A stretch of DNA of 64,000 nucleotides from Microbulbifer sp. MKSA007 (GCA_032615215.1 CP128433.1:2811501-2875500), one strand, 5' to 3'; shown: positions 17,370 to 27,329, numbered from the stretch's first letter. Program-made: numbers and translations. Notes: a model not told the origin generated them from the sequence alone.

Positions 17370-20126
17370 TTAGAAACTATATGTCAGCCCCATATAAGCT
17401 CGTCGGCCTGAATATGAGGAGCCCCAGACCCTGTTTTCCTCACCCCAATATCTATCCACCTTCTCTTCGGTAAGGTTGATTATTGAGGCGGTCAACGTCA
17501 GGTTATCCATCAAGCGATAAGATGCATTAACATCCAACTGATCGTATTCATCAGTGAAAGTGTTCATGCCATTGTGGAATCCGTCTGCATAGTCACTGCG
17601 ATAATTGTAAGAAGCGCGAATGCTAAAGTCGATATTTTCATAGTAAAGGGATAGGTTGTACTGGTCCTTTGAAGTGCCGGCAATTTCTGTTTTGGTTTTG
17701 ATACCTTCAGAGTCAATCTCAGCTAGCTCCGTATCTGTGAAGGTATAGTTTGCATAGACTCCAAAGCCATTATCAAAGGCATACTGAACAAACAGTTCTA
17801 CACCTTGTGCGGTAGCATCAGTGCCATTGACCGGCATAGACATAGACACTGCCCGGGTAACACCATCGATATCCCTTGTCACCATAGAACTGCCGTTGAT
17901 TACAAACGAAGCAATATCTTTTCTGAACAAGGTCAGTCCTGCAGCAGAGGCATCATCGAAATACCACTCCAGCCCCAAATCAAACTGATCAGCTTTATAA
18001 GGCTCCAATTCAGAGTTGCCCGCATACCCTTGACTGACTGTTGAGCCGGGCAAAGGAGCGTGGATCACTTCAGAACCACCTAGGTTATCGTATTCCACTC
18101 TCGCTACGACTCTAGCGAGAGCTGCGCGCACAACCAGTTCATCGGAGATATCCCAAGCGATATTAGCACTAGGTAAAATATCAGTATTGCTGCTGTCACG
18201 AATATTGGGTTCGTCCTGTAACACCCCATCAATATTGTCGTAGGTGCTCGCATACTGCTTGGTCTGGACTGCTCGAATACCAAAGTTTCCGCGCAGGACT
18301 GCCGAGGCAAAATTCTGCTGTACATAAGCAGCCGTAATTTCCTCACCAACCCGGTAAACCTGATTTTTCTCGACGATTACCGTAGGGTCACCATAGGTTG
18401 CGTATAGAAACTCTTTTAACTTATCAAACTCCAGATAAGCGAAATTTGGCACATTCACACCGCCGATAATATTATCGAGAGGGCCGTTTGAAAGGATATC
18501 GATTGTGTCGGGCACACCATCGGGGTCAGTGTGGAATGAATCACTTGGCCACCAGGGGTAACAAGCTCCATCAACATCACCCCAGTTAATCGTTGGACAG
18601 GGAGGATTATCATCATCCCAGGATTGTTTGGTGATGCGGCGGTTTATCTCATGGTCCCGGTACTTAACCCCAACATCCAGGGAGGTAAGCCAGGCATAAT
18701 CCATATCGATGGAAACGTCCAGCTGGTAGTAACTCTCCTCGTCCTCGCTGCTGGTCCAATGGGATGAGAACCAGTCATATAAAGGATAAGTGTTGGGATC
18801 TCCCAGATCTGCACTGGTATCAATTTCAGCAGTACCACTGCTGAGATCCCAGCTCCAATCGGTTGCAGTGCCATAACGGGAATTGACTGATGCAAACAAT
18901 TTCTCAGAGGGGCCGCCCTCTGCACTGGTATTACCGACTACCAACCGAGCACTATATCCATCTCCCTCGTAACTGATATTGAAATCCAGCGTATCCGAAA
19001 TATATTCCGCTCGAGTGTAGTCACCAGCTACCTGTGGAGACTGTAACTCTGCCTGGCCCCGATCGAGCATACCAATGCCAAGAAGAGTATCACCATCTTC
19101 ATCAAACTTGAGACTGCCCGGCGCTATTGCATCCCCGTAGTTCCACTCAGGAAATACGATACGATAATTCTCTGAGTTGCCGCCCAGCTCAAAGCGGAAA
19201 TAATTGACACCAAATTCCAGCTGTTCTACCGGACGCCATTGGGCACTTAGCTGCATGCCATCCCGGGTCCGTTCCTCTTCCAATACACTACCGACAACGG
19301 CTCGCGGCGCATAGAAATCCCGGTATTCATTACCGTCGATATCCACCATCGGCCCCCTGGCCTCTACGCCAGTCTGGGGGGACTCATCTCCCTGCCAACC
19401 CCAGTTTTCTACCGAGGTGCTAATTACCCGGTTCTGACGATCCTGCTTTGAGTATCCAAACAATACGCCAAAGGTTTCCTGATCATTTTTCCATGAGTAA
19501 AAACCGGTGTACTGAGGTTCGTACTCCCCAGTAACATCAGCATAAGTACTCTCAATGGATAACATGCCCTCCCCGGAATCCAGGTCCAGTGGCTTGCGGG
19601 TGTGTAAAATTACAGTACCACCTATCCCGCCTTCATCCAGTTTTGCTTCTGGACTTTTATACACATCCGCTCGGGAGATCATCGCTGAAGGTAGCAATGC
19701 GTAGGAAAATGATCGGGATGGATCATCGCCGGGAGTGGCTATATAGTTTCCGTTTAGCTGGGTAAAAGTGAGCTCAGGTGCAGTTCCTCGGATACTTACC
19801 TCGGCACCCTCGCCGCCGCTTCGAACGATGGATACTCCCGGAACCCTCTGCAAAGAGTCTGCAACATTCTTATCGGGGAATTTACCCATATTTTCAGCGG
19901 TGATTGAGTCTACCACCGCATTGGAAAAACGCTTTACATCGAGATTTTTCTCCATGCTCCGGCGAATACCCAATACCTCTACCTCCTCCAGCACCAGACT
20001 CTCTGTATCAGATTCACTGGTGCTCTGGGCATTTGCCATACCGACAACACTGCACAACACTAGAACACTTACGGACGTCCGCAATAGATCTAGCTGGCGA
20101 TTTGTATTTAAGGGTATTTCTCTCAT
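17370..20126 (-). CDS. TonB-dependent receptor (TonB-Xanth-Caul type)
   Basis: A 918-residue outer-membrane active transporter. A signal peptide ends near VVGMANA. The plug domain starts around residue 60 (FSNAVVDSITAENMGKFPDKNVADSLQRVPGVSI, RGTAPELTFTQLNG) and the 22-stranded barrel ends in a C-terminal aromatic motif (YMGLTYSF). This subfamily in marine and xanthomonad bacteria is generally tied to carbohydrate uptake. It is downstream of the GMC dehydrogenase pair on the same strand (159-bp gap), so it probably imports the glycoside that the module degrades. Confidence 0.93.
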   Translation of the reverse strand: MREIPLNTNRQLDLLRTSVSVLVLCSVVGMANAQSTSESDTESLVLEEVEVLGIRRSMEKNLDVKRFSNAVVDSITAENMGKFPDKNVADSLQRVPGVSIVRSGGEGAEVSIRGTAPELTFTQLNGNYIATPGDDPSRSFSYALLPSAMISRADVYKSPEAKLDEGGIGGTVILHTRKPLDLDSGEGMLSIESTYADVTGEYEPQYTGFYSWKNDQETFGVLFGYSKQDRQNRVISTSVENWGWQGDESPQTGVEARGPMVDIDGNEYRDFYAPRAVVGSVLEEERTRDGMQLSAQWRPVEQLEFGVNYFRFELGGNSENYRIVFPEWNYGDAIAPGSLKFDEDGDTLLGIGMLDRGQAELQSPQVAGDYTRAEYISDTLDFNISYEGDGYSARLVVGNTSAEGGPSEKLFASVNSRYGTATDWSWDLSSGTAEIDTSADLGDPNTYPLYDWFSSHWTSSEDEESYYQLDVSIDMDYAWLTSLDVGVKYRDHEINRRITKQSWDDDNPPCPTINWGDVDGACYPWWPSDSFHTDPDGVPDTIDILSNGPLDNIIGGVNVPNFAYLEFDKLKEFLYATYGDPTVIVEKNQVYRVGEEITAAYVQQNFASAVLRGNFGIRAVQTKQYASTYDNIDGVLQDEPNIRDSSNTDILPSANIAWDISDELVVRAALARVVARVEYDNLGGSEVIHAPLPGSTVSQGYAGNSELEPYKADQFDLGLEWYFDDASAAGLTLFRKDIASFVINGSSMVTRDIDGVTRAVSMSMPVNGTDATAQGVELFVQYAFDNGFGVYANYTFTDTELAEIDSEGIKTKTEIAGTSKDQYNLSLYYENIDFSIRASYNYRSDYADGFHNGMNTFTDEYDQLDVNASYRLMDNLTLTASIINLTEEKVDRYWGEENRVWGSSYSGRRAYMGLTYSF

Positions 20127-20285
20127 TGCTCAAATTTCTCTTTTATTATTTTTTTCTAGCTTTCCGTTCACCCTAAAAGCCCGACATATCATTTGCCGGG
20201 CCACCGGAATATGCCCTACTCTTATCGATCCAGTTCTGTCTCGATATTTTTATATGTGCGTATAGCGCTAAAGCAAAAAGCGTTT

Positions 20286-20981
20286 TTAGCTATCCAAGCC
20301 AAGTCGCTTGAGAACTTCAGGGGGTGCTCCAGGGAAACTCGCCATTGGTCGGTTACCCACATAACCAATATCCGCCATACCTTCCTCGGTGGTATAGAAA
20401 GCGGTGGACACGAGAACTCGAACTTTGGCAAAGAAACGAGCACCAGCCTGGAACTCAGGCTTCGCCGTGCGAGTCCACTTGATATCCTCACAGATGGCTA
20501 CTTTTTGAGGTTCATTCAGATCGACAAAGGAACCTCCAAATCTGCGCTTGGACTCACCCTCCAGCCAAACAACCCCTCCCCGAATCGTGACAAGATCTGC
20601 TTTATTATTGGAATATGGGGCGCTGACATATTCGTTGATGTAGTGATGGGCCCCTACTGAAGAGGCACTCGGAGAAGTTTCATCTGCGGGAATAATGACG
20701 TCGCAAAGTGCTGCCAATACCGCTAACTCACCCATTTCAAGCTGCATCTCCCAAGGCACAACGGGATTAAGGAGATCCGGATCTGTCGGCGTGCCCCTGG
20801 CAAGAGTCTGCTTCGGGGCGTCCAGGTTCTTTACTACCGGTTCAGCCGCTGGCACCTCCTCTTTCACTACAACTTTTTGCGCTACTTTCTCAGAACAGCC
20901 AATGACTGGAACTGCAGCAGCGGTGGTAGCAATCAAACGCAGGGCGTTGCGCCGACCCAGATTGGTTTTTTCCTCGCTCAT
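20286..20981 (-). CDS. Gluconate 2-dehydrogenase subunit 3 family protein (Tat signal)
   Basis: A 231-residue small subunit that partners flavin GMC dehydrogenases. The N-terminus has a twin-arginine motif (LGRRNALRLIA) followed by a hydrophobic stretch ending VIGC, so it is a Tat-exported protein and possibly a lipoprotein. The body has the family pattern (LCDVIIPADETSPSASSVG near residue 95). It lies 1 bp downstream of the GMC gene, which has no signal of its own. In characterised complexes the small subunit carries the large one through Tat, and the same is inferred here. Confidence 0.9.
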   Translation of the reverse strand: MSEEKTNLGRRNALRLIATTAAAVPVIGCSEKVAQKVVVKEEVPAAEPVVKNLDAPKQTLARGTPTDPDLLNPVVPWEMQLEMGELAVLAALCDVIIPADETSPSASSVGAHHYINEYVSAPYSNNKADLVTIRGGVVWLEGESKRRFGGSFVDLNEPQKVAICEDIKWTRTAKPEFQAGARFFAKVRVLVSTAFYTTEEGMADIGYVGNRPMASFPGAPPEVLKRLGLDS

Positions 20982-20982
20982 A

Positions 20983-22779
20983 TCAGATATTCCTCTTCTT
21001 GAACTGGTCCACGATGTAGTCGCAGGTGCGCCAGGCCAGCGCCATAATGGTCAGGGTTGGATTCTTATCAGCATTGGAGACAAAGGGTGCGCCGTCAGTA
21101 AGGAAGAGATTCGGTACTTCCCAGGACTGGCAGTAAGGATTGAGCACGGAATCATTCGGATTTGAGCCCATGCGCGCGGTGCCGACTTCGTGAATAATCG
21201 CACCGCCGTTGATAATTGCCTTGGCACCGTCGGTTTGCACGGTAGAGGTGACCTTACCGCCCATGCCTTCAATGATTTCAGCAAAGGTTTTGTGCATGTG
21301 AGCGGCCTGGTTCAATTCCTGGTCACTCCATTTCCAATGGAACTTCAACACCGGGATGCCCCATTGGTCTACCTGGTCCTTATCAATTTCACAGTAGCTG
21401 TCCTCATTGGGAATCATTTCCCCGCGACCGTCAAACCACACAAAGGAGCCGTAGTAACGCCGGCAGGCTTCTTTCAAGTCTTTGCCATAAGCGCCACTGG
21501 TAAAATCACCCATACCGCCGAAAGCACCTGCGCCCGGCATACTGCGACCACCGCCGAATTCAATATGGTAACCACGGGCAAAATCCAAGTCACCACGTAA
21601 TTGTTCCTTGTACAACCACCAGGGCATATACATGTGCATCGCCGATGCGCCGTCCTCGTTGTGGGCAGGCATACTTTCCAAAGCGGGAATCTGCCCGCCG
21701 ATACCAGCTCCCACTGTATCCATCAGGTATTTCCCTACGGCACCGCTGCCATTGGCGATACCATCGGGGAATAAAGTGCTTTTGGAATTAAGGAGAATGC
21801 GCGAAGTTTCAGCTGCACTGGCTGCAACAACCACAGCGCGGGCACTGGCAAATCTTTCCTGACGGGTATCTTTATCAATATAAATAACCCCGTTTGCCTT
21901 ACCTTTTTTATCAATGGTAACTTCACGCACCATGGCATCAGTAATGATATCCAGGTTGCCCGTCGCTAATGCCGGTGGCAGTAGTACAGTCGTGGACTGG
22001 AAATTCGCCTTAATTGAGCAACCGCGCCCACAGGGCGTGGCCCAAAAACAGGCTGCGCGAGATTTCATTGATTCCCGGGTGACGTCCTGAGCCAATTTAT
22101 TGTTTGGGAATAATTTCTGCGGAATATTTTCGTGATCCAGACGCTCACTGAGAATAGCCAGGTGAGAGGGAATTACAGGGATCCCCAGCCTATCGCACGC
22201 TTTTTTGGCCAGAAGTTCATAGGCACGGGGCTTCGGGGGTGGCAGCAGCACTCCTTCGGAGGAGTCAGGAGTGTTTTCTAACCCCTCGTTAGTGCCATAA
22301 ACACCAATGAGCATCTCGGTTTTATCGTAGTAGGGAGCGAGATCGTTGTAACTGATCGGCCAATCAAAACCGAGCCCATCCCTTGAGTAGGGTTTAAAAT
22401 CATACTCACCCATTCGCAGGGAAATCCGTCCCCAATGGTTCGTACGGCCACCCAGCATACGAGCACGCCACCAGTCAAAACGGCGGCCTCTTTCTCTGGA
22501 GCCCTGAGTGTAGGGTTCGCCGGGTACCTGCCAACCTCCGTCAACCGTTGCATCATAGAAACCGAACGGCTTTTCCGGTGTGCTCCCCCCACGCAAAGGC
22601 GCATCTTTTGGGAGGTTAAACATTGGGGTTTCCTTAACCGGGTCATAGGATCTCCCCGCCTCCAGCAGTAGAACCTTTAGCCCTGCAGTGGCTAGTACAT
22701 AGGCAGCCATACCGCCGCCAGCACCAGACCCAACAATCAGTGCGTCATACTCTTTCTTCTCGAAGTCATCATTCGGCAT
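20983..22779 (-). CDS. GMC family FAD-dependent oxidoreductase
   Basis: A 598-residue glucose-methanol-choline flavoprotein. The ADP-binding motif GSGAGGG is at residues 17-23. The C-terminal active-site block contains IHEVGTARMG and NADKNPTLTIMALAWR, providing the catalytic His and Asn. Together with the subunit-3 protein it forms a periplasmic dehydrogenase that oxidises a sugar ring hydroxyl, in relatives C3 of glucosides or C2 of gluconate. With the DUF1080 hydrolase in the next operon, glycoside 3-dehydrogenase activity is the best reading. Two LacI-type palindromes lie in its upstream region. Electron acceptor not visible. Confidence 0.92.
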   Translation of the reverse strand: MPNDDFEKKEYDALIVGSGAGGGMAAYVLATAGLKVLLLEAGRSYDPVKETPMFNLPKDAPLRGGSTPEKPFGFYDATVDGGWQVPGEPYTQGSRERGRRFDWWRARMLGGRTNHWGRISLRMGEYDFKPYSRDGLGFDWPISYNDLAPYYDKTEMLIGVYGTNEGLENTPDSSEGVLLPPPKPRAYELLAKKACDRLGIPVIPSHLAILSERLDHENIPQKLFPNNKLAQDVTRESMKSRAACFWATPCGRGCSIKANFQSTTVLLPPALATGNLDIITDAMVREVTIDKKGKANGVIYIDKDTRQERFASARAVVVAASAAETSRILLNSKSTLFPDGIANGSGAVGKYLMDTVGAGIGGQIPALESMPAHNEDGASAMHMYMPWWLYKEQLRGDLDFARGYHIEFGGGRSMPGAGAFGGMGDFTSGAYGKDLKEACRRYYGSFVWFDGRGEMIPNEDSYCEIDKDQVDQWGIPVLKFHWKWSDQELNQAAHMHKTFAEIIEGMGGKVTSTVQTDGAKAIINGGAIIHEVGTARMGSNPNDSVLNPYCQSWEVPNLFLTDGAPFVSNADKNPTLTIMALAWRTCDYIVDQFKKRNI

Positions 22780-22849
22780 CGCCTCTCTCCTACTTCATCA
22801 ATTATTTTTGTTTTACTCGTTTAATTTTAAATAATGTATAAGATAAATC

Positions 22850-22863
22850 TGTAACCGGTTACA
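22850..22863. promoter_or_regulatory. LacI-family operator, site 1
   Basis: TGTAACCGGTTACA is a perfect 14-bp palindrome with the central CG step typical of LacI/GalR operators. It is 71 bp upstream of the GMC start codon, where it can control the GMC operon. Confidence 0.85.
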
Positions 22864-22996
22864 TTTTTTGCCAAAAATTTTTACTTATCCGTTACATCTA
22901 ATGTCTAACTTATGTTTTTTTAACCAAAAAGATTAATTTTTATAAACATTTTTAACGAACCTAGAAACCCCTAAATACTTTGATCAAAAAATGAGA

Positions 22997-23008
22997 GTAA
23001 CCGGTTAC
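22997..23008. promoter_or_regulatory. LacI-family operator, site 2
   Basis: GTAACCGGTTAC, perfect 12-bp palindrome, sharing the core of the other two sites. It is 147 bp (14 helical turns) from site 1, compatible with looping between two bound tetramers. Confidence 0.8.
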
Positions 23009-23031
23009 ATTTTTAACCAAATAATTATTAT

Positions 23032-23943
23032 TTACTCGCCATATAGCTCACCCTGTCGCGACAAGCGCAGCAAAAGCTCTTTCGTTGCTTTGATCCCCCA
23101 GTCTTCATCGCCGGCGCCTTCATACTCAATCCCAATATGCCCCTTGTAACCCGCCTTTTGAATTATCCGCAGCATCCGGGCAAAATCCGTATTGGTCTCA
23201 TTTCCCTGCTTATCAAATGAAAAGCTCTTTGCACTGATTCCGCAGGCAAAGGGCATCAACTGCTCTACTCCCAAGTAGCGGTCGTAGTCACCAAAGTTTC
23301 CAAAGTCTGGCAAGCTTCCACAGTTCGGCATATCCACTGACTGTAATAACTGGGATAACCAAAGTCCGCTTGAGGAATAGCCACCGTGGTTCTCCACCAC
23401 AATATTGATGTCGAAATCCAAGGCAAACTCTGAGAGAGCTCGCAGCCCATCTCTACAAGCAGAGCTGACCTCCCTGCTACTGCCCTGTCCGCCAGCATTT
23501 ACCCTGATAGAGTGGCAACCCAAATATTTAGCCGCTTCAACCCACTGGAAATGATTTTCTACCGCTTGTTGTCTTTCGCTAGCATTTGGGTTGCCAAGAT
23601 CACCTTCTGCATCAACCATAATCAAAAGGCTTTTAACCCCGTGATCTATTGCACGCGATTTCAACGCTGAAAGAAAATTCTGATCCCTGGCCTTATCGGC
23701 AAAAAACTGATTGACATACTCTACCGCGTCAATTGCAAATGCCTTTCTTGCCTTAATAGGGAAATCCAATACCTTGAGAGCGCCACTTCGCAATTGCCGA
23801 TGCAGGGACCATTGGGCCAGGGAAATTTTCACAGGGCCACCCGGGGTATTGGTAATGATTCGCCCACTATTGCCAAACAAGGGGGCGGTAAAAGCAGCTG
23901 CAGCCAAGCCGGCACCAACCTGTAGCAAAGCTCTACGCTTCAT
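23032..23943 (-). CDS. Sugar phosphate isomerase/epimerase-like TIM barrel, Tat signal
   Basis: A 303-residue xylose-isomerase-like TIM-barrel protein. It has an N-terminal twin-arginine-type signal (MKRRALLQVGAGLAAAAFTAPLFG), so it probably works in the periplasm. The barrel has the metal-site pattern of the family: VENHGGYSSSG near residue 187, LPDFGNFG near 216, IGIEYEGAGDEDWG near 272. Related proteins act on 3-keto sugars (isomerisation or hydration/lyase steps). Its start overlaps the TatA-like stop by 4 bp (ATGA), so the two are translationally coupled. Last gene of the long operon. Confidence 0.88.
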   Translation of the reverse strand: MKRRALLQVGAGLAAAAFTAPLFGNSGRIITNTPGGPVKISLAQWSLHRQLRSGALKVLDFPIKARKAFAIDAVEYVNQFFADKARDQNFLSALKSRAIDHGVKSLLIMVDAEGDLGNPNASERQQAVENHFQWVEAAKYLGCHSIRVNAGGQGSSREVSSACRDGLRALSEFALDFDINIVVENHGGYSSSGLWLSQLLQSVDMPNCGSLPDFGNFGDYDRYLGVEQLMPFACGISAKSFSFDKQGNETNTDFARMLRIIQKAGYKGHIGIEYEGAGDEDWGIKATKELLLRLSRQGELYGE

Positions 23944-24158
23944 TCCCGCTCCCCAGCTTGGAGTAGATTGCCAGACAAGTTACCTGGGGAATCTTCTCTA
24001 GTGCCATCCTTATCGCTTTGATGCAATGAGCGGCGGAAACCACTAATCGCTCCTCCAAGGTCTTCTCCCAGACGGCGGATCTTGCCACTACCAAATAGTA
24101 GAACCGCTAACACAAGAACAATAAGTACCTGCCAAATACCCACGCCTGAAATACCCAT
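23940..24158 (-). CDS. TatA/E family twin-arginine translocase subunit
   Basis: A 72-residue TatA-type protein. It has a short N-terminal transmembrane helix (WQVLIVLVLAVLLFGSGKI), the FGSGKIRRLGEDLG hinge, an amphipathic helix (AISGFRRSL) and a charged tail. TatA forms the channel-like component of the Tat system, which exports folded, cofactor-loaded proteins. Its place between DUF1080 and a Tat-signal isomerase, away from any tatBC, is unusual. It may be a dedicated or supplementary TatA that raises export capacity when this sugar operon is induced. Short enough to be easily missed. Confidence 0.88.
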   Translation of the reverse strand: MGISGVGIWQVLIVLVLAVLLFGSGKIRRLGEDLGGAISGFRRSLHQSDKDGTREDSPGNLSGNLLQAGERE

Positions 24159-24161
24159 GAT

Positions 24162-24872
24162 TTACAGCTCCCGAATTCTGATATTGCGGTACCACACTTT
24201 GTCGCCGTGGTCTTGTAAAGCAATAAAGCCACTCTCACTACGGGCAAAATCGGGGTAAGAGGAAAACTTACTGTTGGCAAGACGTGTATCCCAATCTTCA
24301 GACCAAAGTTCATAACTGACAATCATGCTTCCATTCAGCCAATGTTCAACCCGGCCATTCTCCACTCGAATACGCGTTTTATTGAATTCTCCCGCCGGCT
24401 TTACCTCATCTTCGCTGGGTGCATACAAGTCGAAGACTGATCCCGCGCTGTGGCTCAGTTTTTCCAGTTCGGGAAAAGCACTGTTATCAAGTACTTGGTA
24501 TTCCATACCTGACATCCAGACTGGTGCATTGCCACCAGCTACCCGATAAATAATGCCGCTGTTGCCGCCTTCAGATATCTTCCATTCCAGTTCCAGCTCA
24601 AAATCAGAAAACTTCTCTGCAGTGACGATATCCCCCGCTCCACCAGCAGTGAGCACCAGGTTGCCATCAACGACCTGCCAAGCCTCTCCTACATGAGAGC
24701 CATTGGCACCGGTCCAACCCTGCAACGTTTTACCGTCGAATAAATGCCTCCAGTCCTTATCCGCTTGTATACCGGACTTTTCCGGCATCCTTTCACAACC
24801 CCCTAGTGTGACTAGTAGTGCTGCAGAGGCCAGTAAAGACGTGCAAAATTTTGTCTCAGTGAATTTTTTCAT
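24162..24872 (-). CDS. DUF1080 3-keto-glycoside hydrolase, lipoprotein
   Basis: A 236-residue protein of the DUF1080 (3-keto-disaccharide hydrolase) family with a concanavalin-like fold. Motifs: HLFDGKTLQGWTG near residue 43, DIVTAEKFSDFELELEWKIS near 80, and NSGIIYRVAGG followed by GMEYQVLDN near 104-125. Relatives hydrolyse 3-keto glycosides made by glycoside 3-dehydrogenases. A lipobox (LLVTLGGC) predicts a lipoprotein. The ATG at 24872 is chosen over a GTG five codons upstream because it has GGAG at a normal distance. The stop is 3 bp from the TatA-like start. Confidence 0.9.
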   Translation of the reverse strand: MKKFTETKFCTSLLASAALLVTLGGCERMPEKSGIQADKDWRHLFDGKTLQGWTGANGSHVGEAWQVVDGNLVLTAGGAGDIVTAEKFSDFELELEWKISEGGNSGIIYRVAGGNAPVWMSGMEYQVLDNSAFPELEKLSHSAGSVFDLYAPSEDEVKPAGEFNKTRIRVENGRVEHWLNGSMIVSYELWSEDWDTRLANSKFSSYPDFARSESGFIALQDHGDKVWYRNIRIREL

Positions 24873-24942
24873 CGTTGTTATCTCCACATGAATTGGTGTT
24901 TATCTAATCAGTTCGCCGAGATGGTTTTACATCCGTACTTTA

Positions 24943-25950
24943 TTAATCCTGATAGCGGGCAGTACTTCCCCTTGCCACTAAATCAAAGGGCAAAATAGTT
25001 CGACTCGCTTTTAACGGTTTTCCGTCAATAATGCGGCGCAAGGTTTCCATCGCATATCTGCCCAGCTTCTCTGCGGGCTGGTCAATTGTTGTCAGGGGCG
25101 GGTCCGTAAATTGCGAAAACTCAATATTATCGAAGCCCGCCACCGACACATCCGCAGGCACCTGCAAACCCATTTCCTTCGCTTGATGAACAGCGCCAAT
25201 AGCCATTTCATCATTCATACAAAAAATGGCGGTAGGCGCAGAGGCTAAAGAGAGCAGTTTTTTTGCACCCTCCGCACCAGACGGCATAGTGAATTCTCCG
25301 TTTACAACCAGGTCAGAATTCAACTCGAGACCGTGCCGTTGCATCTCCTCCTCAAAACCGGCCAGGCGATCACGCACAATCGGACTATTAAGCGGGCCTG
25401 TCACTATGCCGATCCGGCGGTGACCCAGCTCTATCAAATGGCGAGCCATGGCTTGCGCCGCGCCGGAATTATCCAGTTCAACAACCGGATAGCGGTCGTC
25501 TTCAGCAATGCGCTCACACGCATTTACCATTGGAATCGACGCTGCTAAAGCTGCATCTTTCTCTGCAAATGGATAGCGGCTATCCAGTTGAATAAGCCCA
25601 TCTGCCTGATTCGTCAGCGCCATTCCCGCATAGAACTGCTCATGAGCTGGTTCTCCCTTGGTATCTCCCAGCAATACGGAGTAACCCTGGTCTTGAGCTG
25701 CCTTTTCTATCCCTCGGATAACTTTGGAAAAAAATGGATTGGCGATATTTGGGACCAGAACCATCACCGCAAATGACTTACCGGAACTAAAGTTTCTCGC
25801 CAACATGTTGGGCCGATAGCCGGCCTCTTCCACCGCTTTCAGCACCCGCTCCCTGGTCCGCGGAGAAACCATTTGCGGGTCTTTCAGGGCTCTGGACACG
25901 GTCGCGACGGAAACACCGGAGCGACGTGCAACTTCGCGAATGTTTGACAT
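24943..25950 (-). CDS. LacI family transcriptional regulator
   Basis: A 335-residue LacI/GalR repressor. The headpiece reads NIREVARRSGVSVATVSRAL with hinge helix RPNMLARNFSSGKS, followed by the two-lobed sugar-binding domain (LGDTKGEP, GFDNIEFSQFTDPPLTTIDQP). It lies inside the sugar operon between the MFS and DUF1080 genes. Three GTAACCGGTTAC palindromes in the two upstream control regions of this module are its likely operators, making it a local autoregulated repressor released by a pathway sugar. Confidence 0.94.
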   Translation of the reverse strand: MSNIREVARRSGVSVATVSRALKDPQMVSPRTRERVLKAVEEAGYRPNMLARNFSSGKSFAVMVLVPNIANPFFSKVIRGIEKAAQDQGYSVLLGDTKGEPAHEQFYAGMALTNQADGLIQLDSRYPFAEKDAALAASIPMVNACERIAEDDRYPVVELDNSGAAQAMARHLIELGHRRIGIVTGPLNSPIVRDRLAGFEEEMQRHGLELNSDLVVNGEFTMPSGAEGAKKLLSLASAPTAIFCMNDEMAIGAVHQAKEMGLQVPADVSVAGFDNIEFSQFTDPPLTTIDQPAEKLGRYAMETLRRIIDGKPLKASRTILPFDLVARGSTARYQD

Positions 25951-26006
25951 ACTTTTCCGTTACTTTGTTGTTGGTAGTCGACTATTTTCGCACAAATGGA
26001 AAACGC

Positions 26007-27329
26007 CTACTGGTTGCCTACTACAGTGACACCTTGCACTTTGCTCGCTGCCTGCCTGCGATCCCAAAACCAGATAAACGCAAAAATCGGCAGCAAGATA
26101 AGGGGAACCACGGCCAATGACTGGAATGATTCGATAGAGGCAGCTGCCAACACAGCATCCAGTTCATCGCCCGTTAACTTTTCAAAGGCTTCCAAACCAC
26201 CGGCAGCCTCAATCTTGGCGTTGTCGAAAATTTCTCCAAGTCTCGGCAGTACGAACTGAATAGACATTCCCCCAGCAAACCCCAGCAGCCCCAAAAACAG
26301 TGCGCCACCGCGCACAAAACGCTCGGATACCGTAGCGAGCATGGTAGGCCACATATAGCAGACGCCGATGCCCCAAACTGTTGCCGCTAAGAATGCAGTT
26401 ACCGGGGTTCTCGCCATTCCTAAGCAATAGAGGCCAACAGCTGCAAGTAAACTACTGAGCCACAAGAGTCCAATGGGAGAGAGTTTTTTGGCCAGCCGTC
26501 CGGCAAAGTGGCGCATTACAAACATCAACATGCTGACATAAACCAGAATGAGAATGCCCTTCATACCGACTACTCGAGAGAGCGTCAGGTCAACCCACTG
26601 CCCTGGAGCCAGCTCTGTTGCAGCGGTTAGCCACATACAGATCCATAGCACGATAAACATCGGCTGCCTGAAAACTTCTTTAAACATCTCGCCATAACTG
26701 ATGCCAGAGGAAACCCGTTCAGTTACCGGGAATTCCGTTCTGGACACAAGCCACGCCATGACCACAGCCGGTAGGGCCAAAACAATCAGGTTCAACTGCC
26801 AGGGAAGTTCAAACGCAGAAATGGCTAACCCTAGTAATCCGCCCACCACAATCCCGGCAGGCCACCAGGCATGTAGTACATTTAGCCGCTGAGTTTTATT
26901 TTCAGGGTCAACCGCTGCAACCATTGGGTTACTGGCAGCCTCCACGGCCCCCCAGCCCAAACCGGTAAGTAACAGCCCCGCAAGAACCAAGTTCTCAACG
27001 CCCTCCCCGGGGGTTACTAAGGATGCTGCAATAATAAGCAGACTGCCCAACACGTAGCCTATTGATGAGAGCATTAACATCCGTTTGATACCGACCAAGT
27101 CTACCAATGCGCTGCCAAATAGCAGGGTTAGGGCAAACCCTGTAAAGGTAAATCCAAGCGCTTCTCCAACCATTGCGGTGGAGTTGGCAAGATCAATATG
27201 ATCATAAATGTCCGACTGTAAGTTGCCGGCGATCGAAGCCCTCACAGCAAACCCAAGACCAATCATAAAGATTGACAGATTTCCTACCAGGAAGACGTTC
27301 CTGTGCAAAGCCTTTGTCTGTGTACTCAT
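26007..27329 (-). CDS. MFS transporter, sugar importer-like
   Basis: A 440-residue major facilitator with 12 predicted membrane helices. The arrangement, and a conserved GLGWGAVEAASNPMVAAVDPE segment near residues 123-143, recall the FucP/sugar:proton symporter branch. Located between a sugar isomerase and the LacI gene in the operon, it probably imports the monosaccharide or keto-sugar released in the periplasm. The substrate is not determined by sequence. Confidence 0.88.
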   Translation of the reverse strand: MSTQTKALHRNVFLVGNLSIFMIGLGFAVRASIAGNLQSDIYDHIDLANSTAMVGEALGFTFTGFALTLLFGSALVDLVGIKRMLMLSSIGYVLGSLLIIAASLVTPGEGVENLVLAGLLLTGLGWGAVEAASNPMVAAVDPENKTQRLNVLHAWWPAGIVVGGLLGLAISAFELPWQLNLIVLALPAVVMAWLVSRTEFPVTERVSSGISYGEMFKEVFRQPMFIVLWICMWLTAATELAPGQWVDLTLSRVVGMKGILILVYVSMLMFVMRHFAGRLAKKLSPIGLLWLSSLLAAVGLYCLGMARTPVTAFLAATVWGIGVCYMWPTMLATVSERFVRGGALFLGLLGFAGGMSIQFVLPRLGEIFDNAKIEAAGGLEAFEKLTGDELDAVLAAASIESFQSLAVVPLILLPIFAFIWFWDRRQAASKVQGVTVVGNQ

